A DNA stretch of 64,000 bases from Saprospiraceae bacterium (GTDB lineage: Bacteria > Bacteroidota > Bacteroidia > Chitinophagales > Saprospiraceae). Shown here in pieces: positions 1-9,408 of the stretch; the first letter of the stretch is position 1; each line of letters starts with the position of its first letter. The notes beneath the pieces are model-generated. The model was not told where the DNA came from and did not search any database. It saw only the letters and a program-made list of their open reading frames with translations. Position numbers and translations under genes: made by a program. The DNA lies in the NCBI GenBank assembly GCA_016787575.1, contig JAEUUO010000005.1, positions 1-64,000 of the forward strand, in the 5' to 3' direction.

Positions 1-73
1 TGCTTATCCCTTCTAGGCTACGATTTACAACCTCAAGCTTGAATTGCCTGTCATAACTTCTTCTGATTTTCAT
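1..73 (-). CDS. IS3-like transposase orfA, N-terminal fragment (runs off window)
   Basis: Read on the minus strand from the ATG at 73, the window edge encodes 24 residues, beginning MKIRRSYDRQFKLEVVNRS. This matches the usual opening of IS3/IS911-family OrfA proteins: a basic start, a [ST]YxxxFKLxxV motif, then the first helix of the helix-turn-helix (Tnp_1) that binds the element ends. The rest, including any orfB integrase with a DDE site, lies outside the window, so intactness cannot be judged. The gene is divergent from atpB. The family call rests on a short stretch and on recalled family consensus. Confidence 0.6.
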   Translation of the reverse strand, partial: MKIRRSYDRQFKLEVVNRSLEGIS

Positions 74-138
74 AATTATAAAAATACTGGTTTATGACCA
101 AAGACTTAACTTATTGTCCGGCTTTTTGAGTAGGTCCA
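1..138 (-). mobile_element. Left-edge portion of an IS3-like insertion sequence, putative terminal repeat at 115-138
   Basis: The transposase start at 73 is preceded on its own strand by a GC-richer block ending around 138, which reads TGGACCTACTCAAAAAGCC inward. A terminal inverted repeat about 65 bases before orfA is the normal IS3-family arrangement. Only one end is visible, so neither the partner repeat nor a target duplication can be checked. The boundary at 138 is a guess from base composition and the TGGACC-type tip. Confidence 0.4.
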
Positions 139-223
139 ACCCTTAGGCTCCCTTTCTACCGACGCATTCGGCTTACTGCACCCCTCTCTTTTCAAATCAT
201 TCACGTTTTATTTAATATACCGT

Positions 224-255
224 TTTTAAAATATGATCTCCACCGCTTACCTTTG
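224..255 (+). promoter_or_regulatory. Putative Bacteroidota-type promoter of the atp operon
   Basis: The -7 box TACCTTTG at 248-255 matches the Bacteroidetes TAnnTTTG consensus exactly. A weak -33 candidate, TTTT at 224-227, lies 20 bases upstream. Initiation near 262 would leave a leader of roughly 27 bases before the atpB ATG at 289. The promoter lies outside the IS-like block, so the element's arrival need not have removed the operon's own start site. Confidence 0.5.
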
Positions 256-288
256 CAGCGATTTTAAAAAGGCCTTTCAAATTGGCTT

Positions 289-1599
289 ATGAAGCAGATT
301 ATTATTTTGTTTTTATTGGTATTTATTGGCATTGGCAAAATTAATTGTCAGGAAAATGGCCATAGTGGGACTAATTCTTCTGCTGTTGGACATGAACATG
401 CGCCGGGGGATGGTCACAATCATGCTGCGGAGGCTCCAGTTGGGACTCCAACTGCGGAGGCTTCCGGGCATTCAGAAGAGCATGGCACTGCCAAATTTGA
501 TCCGAAAGCAACTGCTTTTCACCATATTTCTGATCTAAATGTCTACAGCATCGGCCCATGGAATTTTCCATTGCCCTGCATTTTATACGCTCCTGCTAAA
601 GGATGGTCTGTTTTTTCTTCTTCTAAATTCCATATCGACAATGCCCACCACGGTTCCGGCCATTTAGCCATTGAAGGCTATGTGCTCAATCATGGACGTG
701 TTAATCATATTGCCGATCCGGCTTTTACCGAAAAAGAAGCAAGCATCCAGGAAATTATTACTAAAAAGGAAACGGTCGATGGCAAAGAAAAAGATCGCGA
801 TTTTGCAGTCATCAATGGGGTAGCTTATGCTCTGGATAAACCCAGCACAGCCGATGGGGGTTTATTTCAAGGTGGGATCAGTTCGTTTTACGATTTTTCC
901 ATTACCAAAAATGTAATGAGCATGATCTTGGTATTTATACTCCTAAGTTGGGTATTTATTTCCATGGCGCGTCAATACAAAAGTGCTCCAGGTACTGCTC
1001 CCAAAGGGGCTCAATTGTTATTTGAACCCATGATCCTGTTTATTCAGGATGAAGTGGCCAAACCGTTTTTGGGACATAAGTGGCAGCGCTTTTTGCCCAT
1101 GTTGCTGGCTATTTTCTTTTTTGTGCTGGCACTAAATTTATTTGGACAAATTCCTTTTTTAGGAGGTTCAAATGTTACGGGTAATTTATCGTTCACCATG
1201 GTAATTGCCTTGATCGCTTTCGTTGTGGTCAATCTCAACGGAAATAAACATTACTGGCAACATATATTGTGGATGCCAGGGATTCCGGCCTGGGTTAAAA
1301 CAATTTTGACTCCAGTGGAAATTTTAGGCGTATTTATTAAACCATTGACTTTGATGCTGCGATTGTTTGCAAACATAACAGCAGGTCACATGGCCATTTT
1401 GATTTTTATAAGTTTGATTTTCATATTTGGAAATTCCGGTGCGAACCTGGGCGCAGGTCTTGGGGCATCAATCGGTTCCGGTTTATTAACGGTTTTTATG
1501 ATGTCTATCGAATTATTGGTAGCTGTCATACAAGCATTTGTGTTTACTTTATTGACAGCTTCTTACATAGGAGCTGCTACCGAAGAAGCACATCATTAA
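289..1599 (+). CDS. atpB: F1Fo ATP synthase subunit a, with His-rich periplasmic extension
   Basis: Subunit a forms the proton half-channels of Fo in the inner membrane. A signal peptide (about 1-20) is followed by a His/Glu/Gly/Ala-rich stretch at 23-66 and a periplasmic region up to about 205. The membrane domain follows. The essential arginine is R358 in LMLRLFANITAGH, the hallmark of the family (E. coli R210). At 436 residues it is far longer than the E. coli protein (271); a long N-terminal extension is usual in Bacteroidota, but the His-rich segment looks extra. It is the first gene of the atpBEFHAG operon. No atpI or atpZ is visible upstream, where an IS-like edge sits instead. Confidence 0.96.
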   Translation: MKQIIILFLLVFIGIGKINCQENGHSGTNSSAVGHEHAPGDGHNHAAEAPVGTPTAEASGHSEEHGTAKFDPKATAFHHISDLNVYSIGPWNFPLPCILYAPAKGWSVFSSSKFHIDNAHHGSGHLAIEGYVLNHGRVNHIADPAFTEKEASIQEIITKKETVDGKEKDRDFAVINGVAYALDKPSTADGGLFQGGISSFYDFSITKNVMSMILVFILLSWVFISMARQYKSAPGTAPKGAQLLFEPMILFIQDEVAKPFLGHKWQRFLPMLLAIFFFVLALNLFGQIPFLGGSNVTGNLSFTMVIALIAFVVVNLNGNKHYWQHILWMPGIPAWVKTILTPVEILGVFIKPLTLMLRLFANITAGHMAILIFISLIFIFGNSGANLGAGLGASIGSGLLTVFMMSIELLVAVIQAFVFTLLTASYIGAATEEAHH

Positions 1600-1676
1600 T
1601 TTTTAATTCGCATTTAATTTTTTAATGAATGCAGATTGAAATAAACAGGAACCAAAAAAGAGATTGTAAAGAGTAA

Positions 1677-1901
<225 letters not shown>

Positions 1902-1913
1902 ACGAATTTGAAT

Positions 1914-1939
1914 GGTATCCGGCGGTTGGCTTGGGTACC
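1914..1939 (+). terminator. Hairpin with T-rich tail between atpE and atpF (attenuator or 3' end stabiliser)
   Basis: GGTATCC at 1914-1920 pairs with GGGTACC at 1933-1939 (seven pairs, one G-U) around a 12-base loop, and TTTCTTTT follows. This resembles a weak intrinsic terminator inside the atp operon. Subunit c is needed in many copies per complex, so partial termination or protection of the atpE 3' end here would be useful. That role is inference; the fold is visible in the sequence. Confidence 0.4.
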
Positions 1940-1966
1940 TTTCTTTTAAATTTTAAATGAAAGAAA

Positions 1967-2497
1967 ATGCTAAATACATTGCCTGGTTTTTTTCTGGTAG
2001 ATTTTTCTCCTCTTAAACCTGATTTTGGTTTACTGTTTTGGTCCAGTTTGTTTTTTATTTTATTCTGGACACTGATTGGAAAATTTGCATTTAAGCCAAT
2101 CGTAAAAGCATTGAAAGATCGCCAGGATGAAATTCAAAATTCATTGGATGCAGCTAAAACGGCTCGTTCGGAAATGTCTAACTTAAAGGCAGAAAACGAG
2201 CGCATCTTGGCCGAAGCACGTGAAGAAAAAATGAATATTATCAAAGAAGCAAAAGAATCTGCTACCGTTTTAGTAGCAGAAGCTCGCGATAAAGCAAAAG
2301 AAGAAGCTCAACGTTTATTGCAACAGGCAAAAATGGACATTGAAACGGCTAAAAAAGCTGCTATGGTCGATGTTAAAAATGAAATTGGGGTCATGTCTTT
2401 GCAAATCGCAGAAAAGATTATCCGCAAACAACTTGCAGATCAGAAAGCCAATGTGGAGTATGTTGAAAAATTGGTGGACGAGATTAAATTAAACTAG
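1967..2497 (+). CDS. atpF: F1Fo ATP synthase subunit b
   Basis: Subunit b is the peripheral stalk that holds F1 against rotation. One N-terminal membrane segment (about 22-42, FGLLFWSSLFFILFWTLIG) is followed by FKPIVKALKDR and a long charged alpha-helical coiled-coil region to the C-terminus, as expected. At 176 residues it is close to the family norm (156-170). It lies between atpE and atpH with the conserved gene order. Confidence 0.95.
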   Translation: MLNTLPGFFLVDFSPLKPDFGLLFWSSLFFILFWTLIGKFAFKPIVKALKDRQDEIQNSLDAAKTARSEMSNLKAENERILAEAREEKMNIIKEAKESATVLVAEARDKAKEEAQRLLQQAKMDIETAKKAAMVDVKNEIGVMSLQIAEKIIRKQLADQKANVEYVEKLVDEIKLN

Positions 2498-2520
2498 TCC
2501 TCATCTAAACGAATTCAATT

Positions 2521-3090
2521 ATGTCGCAAATTCAAATAGCCGAACGTTATGCCAAATCTTTGATTGAATTGGCTCAGGAACAAAACAAACTGGTTCAAGT
2601 CAGTGAGGATGTATTGTCTCTTGAAGCCGTTTGCAATCATAAAGAATTTGCGGCTATGTTGCAAAGTCCAGTGATCAACTCCGATAAGAAATCTGCTATT
2701 TTTAAACAACTGTTTTCTGATAAATTGGAAAACTTGAGTTTTCAATTCATCCAATTGCTCATTTCAAAAGGACGTGAATCATTAATTCCAGCAATCTGTA
2801 ACGCCTTTATTCGTCAATACCGAACCATCCGCAAAATCAGAATCGCACGGGTCCTTTCAGCAACAGTTTTAAATGATGCTGAATTGGATGCTATTAAAAA
2901 ACGCTTTTCCGGCTGGTTAAAACCTGGCGAAACCATGGAACTTCATCAAAAACTCGATACTTCATTAATTGGTGGATTTGTATTTGAAATGGGCGACCAG
3001 AATTGCGATGCCAGCATCAAAAGGCAATTGGAGGAAATGAAAGAAAGTCTTTACGACAAGAGTTACATTAGCTTAGTAGAAAAAAGATAA
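2521..3090 (+). CDS. atpH: F1Fo ATP synthase subunit delta
   Basis: Delta (OSCP) links the b stalk to the top of the alpha/beta hexamer. The 189-residue protein opens with QIAERYAKSLIELAQEQNK, the typical helical N-terminal domain, and ends with the family pattern DTSLIGGFVFEMGDQNCDASIKRQLEE (residues about 150-176). It starts 23 bases after atpF. The 39-base gap to atpA consists largely of a heptamer repeat (3105-3129). Confidence 0.95.
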   Translation: MSQIQIAERYAKSLIELAQEQNKLVQVSEDVLSLEAVCNHKEFAAMLQSPVINSDKKSAIFKQLFSDKLENLSFQFIQLLISKGRESLIPAICNAFIRQYRTIRKIRIARVLSATVLNDAELDAIKKRFSGWLKPGETMELHQKLDTSLIGGFVFEMGDQNCDASIKRQLEEMKESLYDKSYISLVEKR

Positions 3091-3104
3091 TTATAAAAGA
3101 CAAT

Positions 3105-4719
<1,615 letters not shown>

Positions 4720-4748
4720 TTAATAATTATAAAGCAGAATTGTAAATA

Positions 4749-5645
4749 ATGGCAGCCAATTTAAAAGAAGTCAGAAATAGAATTAAGTCTGTAATCTCAA
4801 CACAGCAGATTACAAAAGCTATGAAGATGGTATCTGCTGCTAAATTGAGAAGAGCGCAACAGGCAATTCAGCAATTCAGACCTTATGCAAATCGATTGAA
4901 TGTAACTTTAAGTCACATTATGTCAGGCGGAGATGCCGGTGCAGGAATGGCTTTGGGAAAAGCAACCGATAAAAACAAAGTATTGTATGTTGTGGTAACC
5001 TCAGACAGAGGTTTGTGCGGTGCATTCAATTCAAACATTTTAAAAACCGGATACGCTTATTTGAATGAAAATTACAGCAACCAGCTGGCAGCTGGAAATG
5101 TTAGTTTTTTATGTATAGGGAAAAAGGGTTTTGAATTTTACAAAAGACGTTTTCCCAATGCAAGGTTTATTACGGAGTACCAGCATTTATATGCCAATAC
5201 CGATTTTGAATTGGTATCTCGTCTTGCAGATCGCCTGATGATCGATTTTAATCAGGGCACATTTGATCAGATCGAATTGTATTACAGCCGTTTTAAAAAT
5301 GCTGCAACTCAATTTCCGGAACGTGAGCAATATTTACCTGTAGCAAAATTAGTAAGCAGTACTGAAACTCCTTCTAAGACAAAGGCTGATTATATTTTTG
5401 AACCCGATCAACAACAATTGCTGGAAGAATTGATTCCTTCCATTTTGCAATCGCAATTATACAAATGCATTCTCGATACCCAGGCATCAGAACATGGATC
5501 TCGTATGACCGCCATGGACAAGGCCACTGAAAATGCCGAAGAAATGTTGGGTGAATTAAAAATAAACTACAACAAAGCTCGCCAGGAAGCAATTACTAAA
5601 GAGCTTTCCGAAATCGTTGGAGGCGCCGCTGCTTTAGCAGGCTAA
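4749..5645 (+). CDS. atpG: F1Fo ATP synthase subunit gamma
   Basis: Gamma is the central rotor shaft turning within the alpha/beta hexamer. The 298-residue protein has the expected N-terminal helix (LKEVRNRIKSVISTQQITKAMKMVSAAKLRRAQ), the TSDRGLCGAFN core motif around 78-88, and the C-terminal helix with SRMTAMDKATENAEEM. It is the last gene of the operon. Downstream the strand switches, across a 290-base spacer holding a 20-unit heptamer array. Confidence 0.97.
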   Translation: MAANLKEVRNRIKSVISTQQITKAMKMVSAAKLRRAQQAIQQFRPYANRLNVTLSHIMSGGDAGAGMALGKATDKNKVLYVVVTSDRGLCGAFNSNILKTGYAYLNENYSNQLAAGNVSFLCIGKKGFEFYKRRFPNARFITEYQHLYANTDFELVSRLADRLMIDFNQGTFDQIELYYSRFKNAATQFPEREQYLPVAKLVSSTETPSKTKADYIFEPDQQQLLEELIPSILQSQLYKCILDTQASEHGSRMTAMDKATENAEEMLGELKINYNKARQEAITKELSEIVGGAAALAG

Positions 5646-5785
5646 GAAAAGGAGATAATCCTGCAATACTTCCATGCTACAATGTTGCAACACTGCAATG
5701 CTCAAAAACTACAATTGAGATTGTATTTAATACTTTGAAGAGACTAGGAAATGCTCAATGAGCAATGCTTATTAGTGAATCATTT

Positions 5786-5802
5786 CTCGCAAAGACGCAA
5801 AG
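5786..5802. repeat. Dispersed GCAAAGACGCAAAG word
   Basis: The spacer carries CTCGCAAAGACGCAAAG immediately before the heptamer array. Related words recur at 62901-62925 (ACGCAAAGCCGCAAAG) and, inverted, at 38110-38125 (TCTTTGCGTCTGGG). All three lie in intergenic gaps next to tandem arrays. Function is unknown. Confidence 0.6.
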
Positions 5803-5806
5803 TTTA

Positions 5807-5946
5807 CACCTACCACCTATCAACTAACAACTATCACCTATCAACTAACAACTACCACCTATCAACTAACAACTATCACCTATCAACTAACAACTACCAC
5901 CTACCACCTATCAACTAACAACTATCACCTACCACCTATTACCTAT
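5807..5946. repeat. Array of 20 uninterrupted heptamers (CACCTAT, CAACTAA, CAACTAT/C)
   Basis: Exactly 140 bases divide into 20 seven-base units, all fitting [CT]A[AC]CTA[ACT]. They are mostly organised as higher-order 21-base triplets (CACCTAT, CAACTAA, CAACTAT or CAACTAC), with single CACCTAC units inserted. The array lies between the convergent atpG and sialidase-like genes, and its last unit overlaps the stop codon of the latter (5939-5941). There are no non-repeat spacers, so it is not a CRISPR array. Confidence 0.95.
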
Positions 5947-7378
5947 AAACAACAAAGCTATGCTCCGATTTTTCTTGTGTAATGTTTAATAAATAAATAC
6001 CTTTTTCTGGAAGTGGTACTTCTAGTGTTTTGAATTTTTTAAATTGATTGATGAATCGTCCTTCCAAATTGTAAACAGTACATAAATCAATTATTTTTTC
6101 TGATTGTATTTCGAATCCTTGCTTTGTATTAAACAATTTTACAGAATGTTTAAACTCAGATTTATTAGAACTTATTGTTTTGATACTGCCTTTTTTAAAA
6201 CGGATGGTATTGTCATTTTGATCCTGCCAGCACAGGTAAAAATTACCCGAATGATAAGCGACATCCGCAGTAGTTTGAGTTCCATTCAGATCTTTATTTA
6301 TCCTAACAGTATGTGTAATTAAATCTGCCGGATTGCTTCCAATGAAATAACTAAAAAAAATATCCATGTTATTAACCAATTCATTCCAGACAATACCGAC
6401 GGTATCATTTTTTCCTGCCATTCTCGGATAATTTTGTTGGAAGTTGCGCCCCTGATTGTGGTTCATGATTTGAAATCCATCAATTTGATTGCTCTTTAAA
6501 TTGTAACTTGAATAATACACTTTAGAAATTCCGCTGCGCCCACTCGACCAAACACTGTGTAATTGATCGCCATTAAAAAAGCCATCGCCACCGGTTGATG
6601 GACAAGATTGTAAAAACCAATCTGCGGTATCCAATTCCTGAGTTAAATCATAGCTTATGCCATTGTTGATAGAAATAGAAGCAGTCATGTTGCGAATGTT
6701 ATTCCGGTTGTTTCTAAAAAATACTACAATCTTATCATCTTCAGTTTCCATGGATACCGGACAACAATCGCATGCTTCCCCTTTGGTTTTATCAGTTACC
6801 TCCGTAAAGCTGTCGAAATGATCACCAAAATCCTTGGATCGAATGCTTACGTATTCGGCTTGTGACCAATCTGTTTTAAATCGCATGTAACTAACGATGG
6901 GCTGTAAATCTTTATCAATGGCAACGCCTGGAAAGCGACTGTAAAATCCATTGGGTATGACTACCGGAATGGGATCACTAAATGTATGGCCGTAGTCCAA
7001 CGAACGTACTAAATATATGTTTCCCGTTTCAGCCGGATCTTCTTTGAAAATCAGATACACCACATTATTTTTTCCTGCGATTTCAGTACTGGCCCAACTT
7101 GTTATAAAGGCCCTTGATTGATTCATATTAACATTTTGAATACTTGAAAGTGAATCTCTTTCCCAGCTTGCATAATGAATGCTCTGACTTCTGTCATTTC
7201 CCCAAACAATAATTCCATGCTGTTGATCCAATGCCAATATTCGCGGCCGAATGTTTGAACCTGAAGATCCTGTGAAAATTTTTTGTTCTGTTGACCAATT
7301 GATGTCTTGAGCATATATAGAGGCAAGCATTAATTGACATAAAGTCAATATGTACATTGTCTTTTTGTATTGGTACAT
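5939..7378 (-). CDS. Secreted sialidase/BNR-fold protein with T9SS sorting tail
   Basis: I chose the ATG at 7378 over a TTG ten codons upstream, because it leads straight into a signal peptide (MYQYKKTMYILTLCQLMLASIYA, cut before QDI). The body has repeated bladed motifs typical of six-bladed beta-propeller sialidase-like proteins (SLDYGHTFSDPIPVV, SKDFGDHF, SINNGISYD) and a CDCCPV cluster. The last 60 or so residues (ICTVYNLEGRF-like strand, then PLPEKGIYLLNI) form a type A T9SS C-terminal domain for export to the surface. Actual sialidase activity is not supported by any catalytic triad I can identify. The gene is convergent with atpG; its 3' end runs into the heptamer array. Confidence 0.75.
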   Translation of the reverse strand: MYQYKKTMYILTLCQLMLASIYAQDINWSTEQKIFTGSSGSNIRPRILALDQQHGIIVWGNDRSQSIHYASWERDSLSSIQNVNMNQSRAFITSWASTEIAGKNNVVYLIFKEDPAETGNIYLVRSLDYGHTFSDPIPVVIPNGFYSRFPGVAIDKDLQPIVSYMRFKTDWSQAEYVSIRSKDFGDHFDSFTEVTDKTKGEACDCCPVSMETEDDKIVVFFRNNRNNIRNMTASISINNGISYDLTQELDTADWFLQSCPSTGGDGFFNGDQLHSVWSSGRSGISKVYYSSYNLKSNQIDGFQIMNHNQGRNFQQNYPRMAGKNDTVGIVWNELVNNMDIFFSYFIGSNPADLITHTVRINKDLNGTQTTADVAYHSGNFYLCWQDQNDNTIRFKKGSIKTISSNKSEFKHSVKLFNTKQGFEIQSEKIIDLCTVYNLEGRFINQFKKFKTLEVPLPEKGIYLLNITQEKSEHSFVVYR

Positions 7379-7508
7379 TTTCTTGTATTTTAAGTTAAAG
7401 GTAAACAATCTGTTTTTTCAAACTGTATGATTCTAAACTATACGATTAAATCAGCTGAAGGGTTGAGCGAATAGCAATTCGGCCTGTTTTTTGCATGAAT
7501 ACCAGTAT

Positions 7509-8498
7509 ATGAAAGCCATCATACCAGTAGCCGGAGCAGGTACCAAGCTCCGACCGCTTACTTATACCCAACCGAAACCCCTGATTCCGGTGGCGGGAAA
7601 GCCTATTATTGGTTATATTTTAGATCAGTTGGTGGAATCGGGCATAGAAGAATTTGTATTCATTTTGGGCTATTTGGGTGAGAAAATCAAAGAGTTTTTA
7701 GAAGATTCATACCCTAAAATCAAAAAACAATATGTGATTCAATCTGAACGGGAAGGACTGGGTCAGGCCATTTATTTGTGTGGAGAGTTCATAAAGGATG
7801 ATTCGGAGGTCTTAATACAATTGGGAGACACCATTCTTGATATTGACATTCAGGTTTTCATGCATTCAAAGTATAATACTCTCGCCATTCGTAAAGTTCA
7901 GGATCCTAGGGAATTTGGAGTTGTTGAACTGGATGAACAAGGGATTGTACGCCGGCTGGTAGAGAAGCCACAGATTCCGGTATCCAATCTTGCAATCGTT
8001 GGCTTGTACCTGGTTAAAGAATGGCCTAAATTGATACATTGCCTTGAAACCAATATTAAAACCGGCAGAAAAACAAAAGGCGCTTTCCATCTTACCGACG
8101 GACTGATGTGTATGTTGGAAAACAACAGCCGATTTGAAATCATGGAGGTTAAAAACTGGTACGACTGTGGTAAAAAAGAAATTCTTTTATCTACAAATGC
8201 CACCATGTTGAACAGGAGACTAAAGTCCTTGGAATACAATTTGCCTGGATCGATTGTTATCCCGCCTGTAAGCATTGGCCAAAACTGCAAAATAAATCAT
8301 TCCATCATAGGACCAAATGTCTCTATTGGCGATAACAGTCAGGTCAATAATAGTATTTTGAAAGATGCCATTATTGGCAATTTTACCAGTTTAGATGACG
8401 TTGTATTACAGCATTCAATCATTGGCAACGATGCTGTTGTGAAAGGGCGTACCCAAAGCTTTAACATTGGGGATAATACAGAAATTGATATGATCTAG
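7509..8498 (+). CDS. NDP-sugar nucleotidyltransferase (glucose-1-phosphate thymidylyl-/uridylyltransferase type)
   Basis: It transfers a nucleotide to a sugar 1-phosphate to make NDP-sugars for glycan synthesis. The N-terminus, MKAIIPVAGAGTKLRPLT then KPLIPVAGKPI, is the Rossmann-like nucleotidyltransferase signature, with G11-T12-K13-L14-R15-P16 binding the triphosphate. The C-terminal 90 residues contain isoleucine-rich hexapeptide repeats (left-handed beta-helix: IGPNVSIGDNSQVNNSIL). The ATG at 7509 is preferred over a TTG at 7491 because the beta strand begins there. Substrate specificity is not clear from sequence. It stands alone, away from any visible glycan operon. Confidence 0.85.
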   Translation: MKAIIPVAGAGTKLRPLTYTQPKPLIPVAGKPIIGYILDQLVESGIEEFVFILGYLGEKIKEFLEDSYPKIKKQYVIQSEREGLGQAIYLCGEFIKDDSEVLIQLGDTILDIDIQVFMHSKYNTLAIRKVQDPREFGVVELDEQGIVRRLVEKPQIPVSNLAIVGLYLVKEWPKLIHCLETNIKTGRKTKGAFHLTDGLMCMLENNSRFEIMEVKNWYDCGKKEILLSTNATMLNRRLKSLEYNLPGSIVIPPVSIGQNCKINHSIIGPNVSIGDNSQVNNSILKDAIIGNFTSLDDVVLQHSIIGNDAVVKGRTQSFNIGDNTEIDMI

Positions 8499-8566
8499 CA
8501 ATGCTGTATTTTTGCCTTTCATTGTAATATCCTTGTTTTTTGAGCTGCAATAATAGTATCCAACGT

Positions 8567-9289
8567 ATGATTCGACCATTTTTACATCCGATAAGTTTAG
8601 GTTTTAGTTGCCTGGTTTTTATTTTATTAACTTCATGCAATTCAAAGGAGGATTGTCCCCCGAACCAATTATTGGGAAGACTTTCTCTCAGTCAGGAATC
8701 AAAACCTTTTTTGCCATTTGAAAACATTCACTATTTAGTATATATTGATAGTGCAGCCATCGATACGGCTTTCCTAATAAATCCAAAAGCACTGGTGTTT
8801 GACAGCAGTTGGACAGTGGTGGAAAATATTTGTGTTGAAGATGAAGTACGTGCAGATCGATATTATTTATCAGAACACAGAACCGCCGATTATTTGGATT
8901 CAGACACGGCTCGTAAATTCAGAATAATTGGCAATTTAAATATCAATGAAGACTTCTTGTCCAAAAATTCAACACCAGCCAATCCGGTATTGTACGATGA
9001 ATTAAAATTGACAGTACATCGCACAAATCCAAGCATCAGTTCCGGCGTTGCCACAACAGAATTTGTAGCCTCCGATCGGGGCAATGCAGCAAACTTTAGC
9101 GATTCCTTGAAAGCGCGCGTTCAACGATTTGCCTTATTGCCTCAAGTTAAAATTCAGGATTCTGTTTATCAGGATGTCTATGAATTCAAATATCGCGATA
9201 CCGCTGTTTTCTATTTTAAATCCGGCAAAGGAGTGGTAGCATTCCGCGATATCAATAGCAAATGGTGGAATTTACACAAAGCGTTTTAA
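8567..9289 (+). CDS. Hypothetical lipoprotein
   Basis: I do not recognise the family. The 240-residue protein (ATG at 8567, preferred over a TTG at 8540) has a hydrophobic segment ending in the lipobox LLTSC (about residues 21-25), then NSKEDCPPNQ, so it is probably a lipoprotein. The remainder is hydrophilic with no membrane segments and alternating beta-type patterns. It follows the nucleotidyltransferase by 68 bases and could be co-transcribed. Confidence 0.6.
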   Translation: MIRPFLHPISLGFSCLVFILLTSCNSKEDCPPNQLLGRLSLSQESKPFLPFENIHYLVYIDSAAIDTAFLINPKALVFDSSWTVVENICVEDEVRADRYYLSEHRTADYLDSDTARKFRIIGNLNINEDFLSKNSTPANPVLYDELKLTVHRTNPSISSGVATTEFVASDRGNAANFSDSLKARVQRFALLPQVKIQDSVYQDVYEFKYRDTAVFYFKSGKGVVAFRDINSKWWNLHKAF

Positions 9290-9355
9290 GAAAGAGGAAG
9301 TCTGAAGAGAGGATTTCAGTCTGAAAGCAAAAAATTAAAACCTTCATCTTATCAT

Positions 9356-9387
9356 CTTAATAGCTTATTAACTTAACAACTTAATAG
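9356..9387. repeat. Octamer repeat CTTAATAG / CTTATTAA / CTTAACAA / CTTAATAG
   Basis: Four in-phase eight-base units lie between the convergent lipoprotein and helicase genes. CTTAATAG in a different rotation (AATAGCTT) also makes up the array at 20104-20135, so the two gaps share a vocabulary. Confidence 0.7.
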
Positions 9388-9408
9388 CTTAACCCCTATC
9401 AAAAACAC

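Noticed and set aside
5807..5946. CRISPR array
   Set aside because: The repeats abut with no unique spacers, the unit is 7 bp, and there are no cas genes.
7898..8290. 130-residue minus-strand ORF
   Set aside because: Shadow of the sugar nucleotidyltransferase on the plus strand; no domain or signal.
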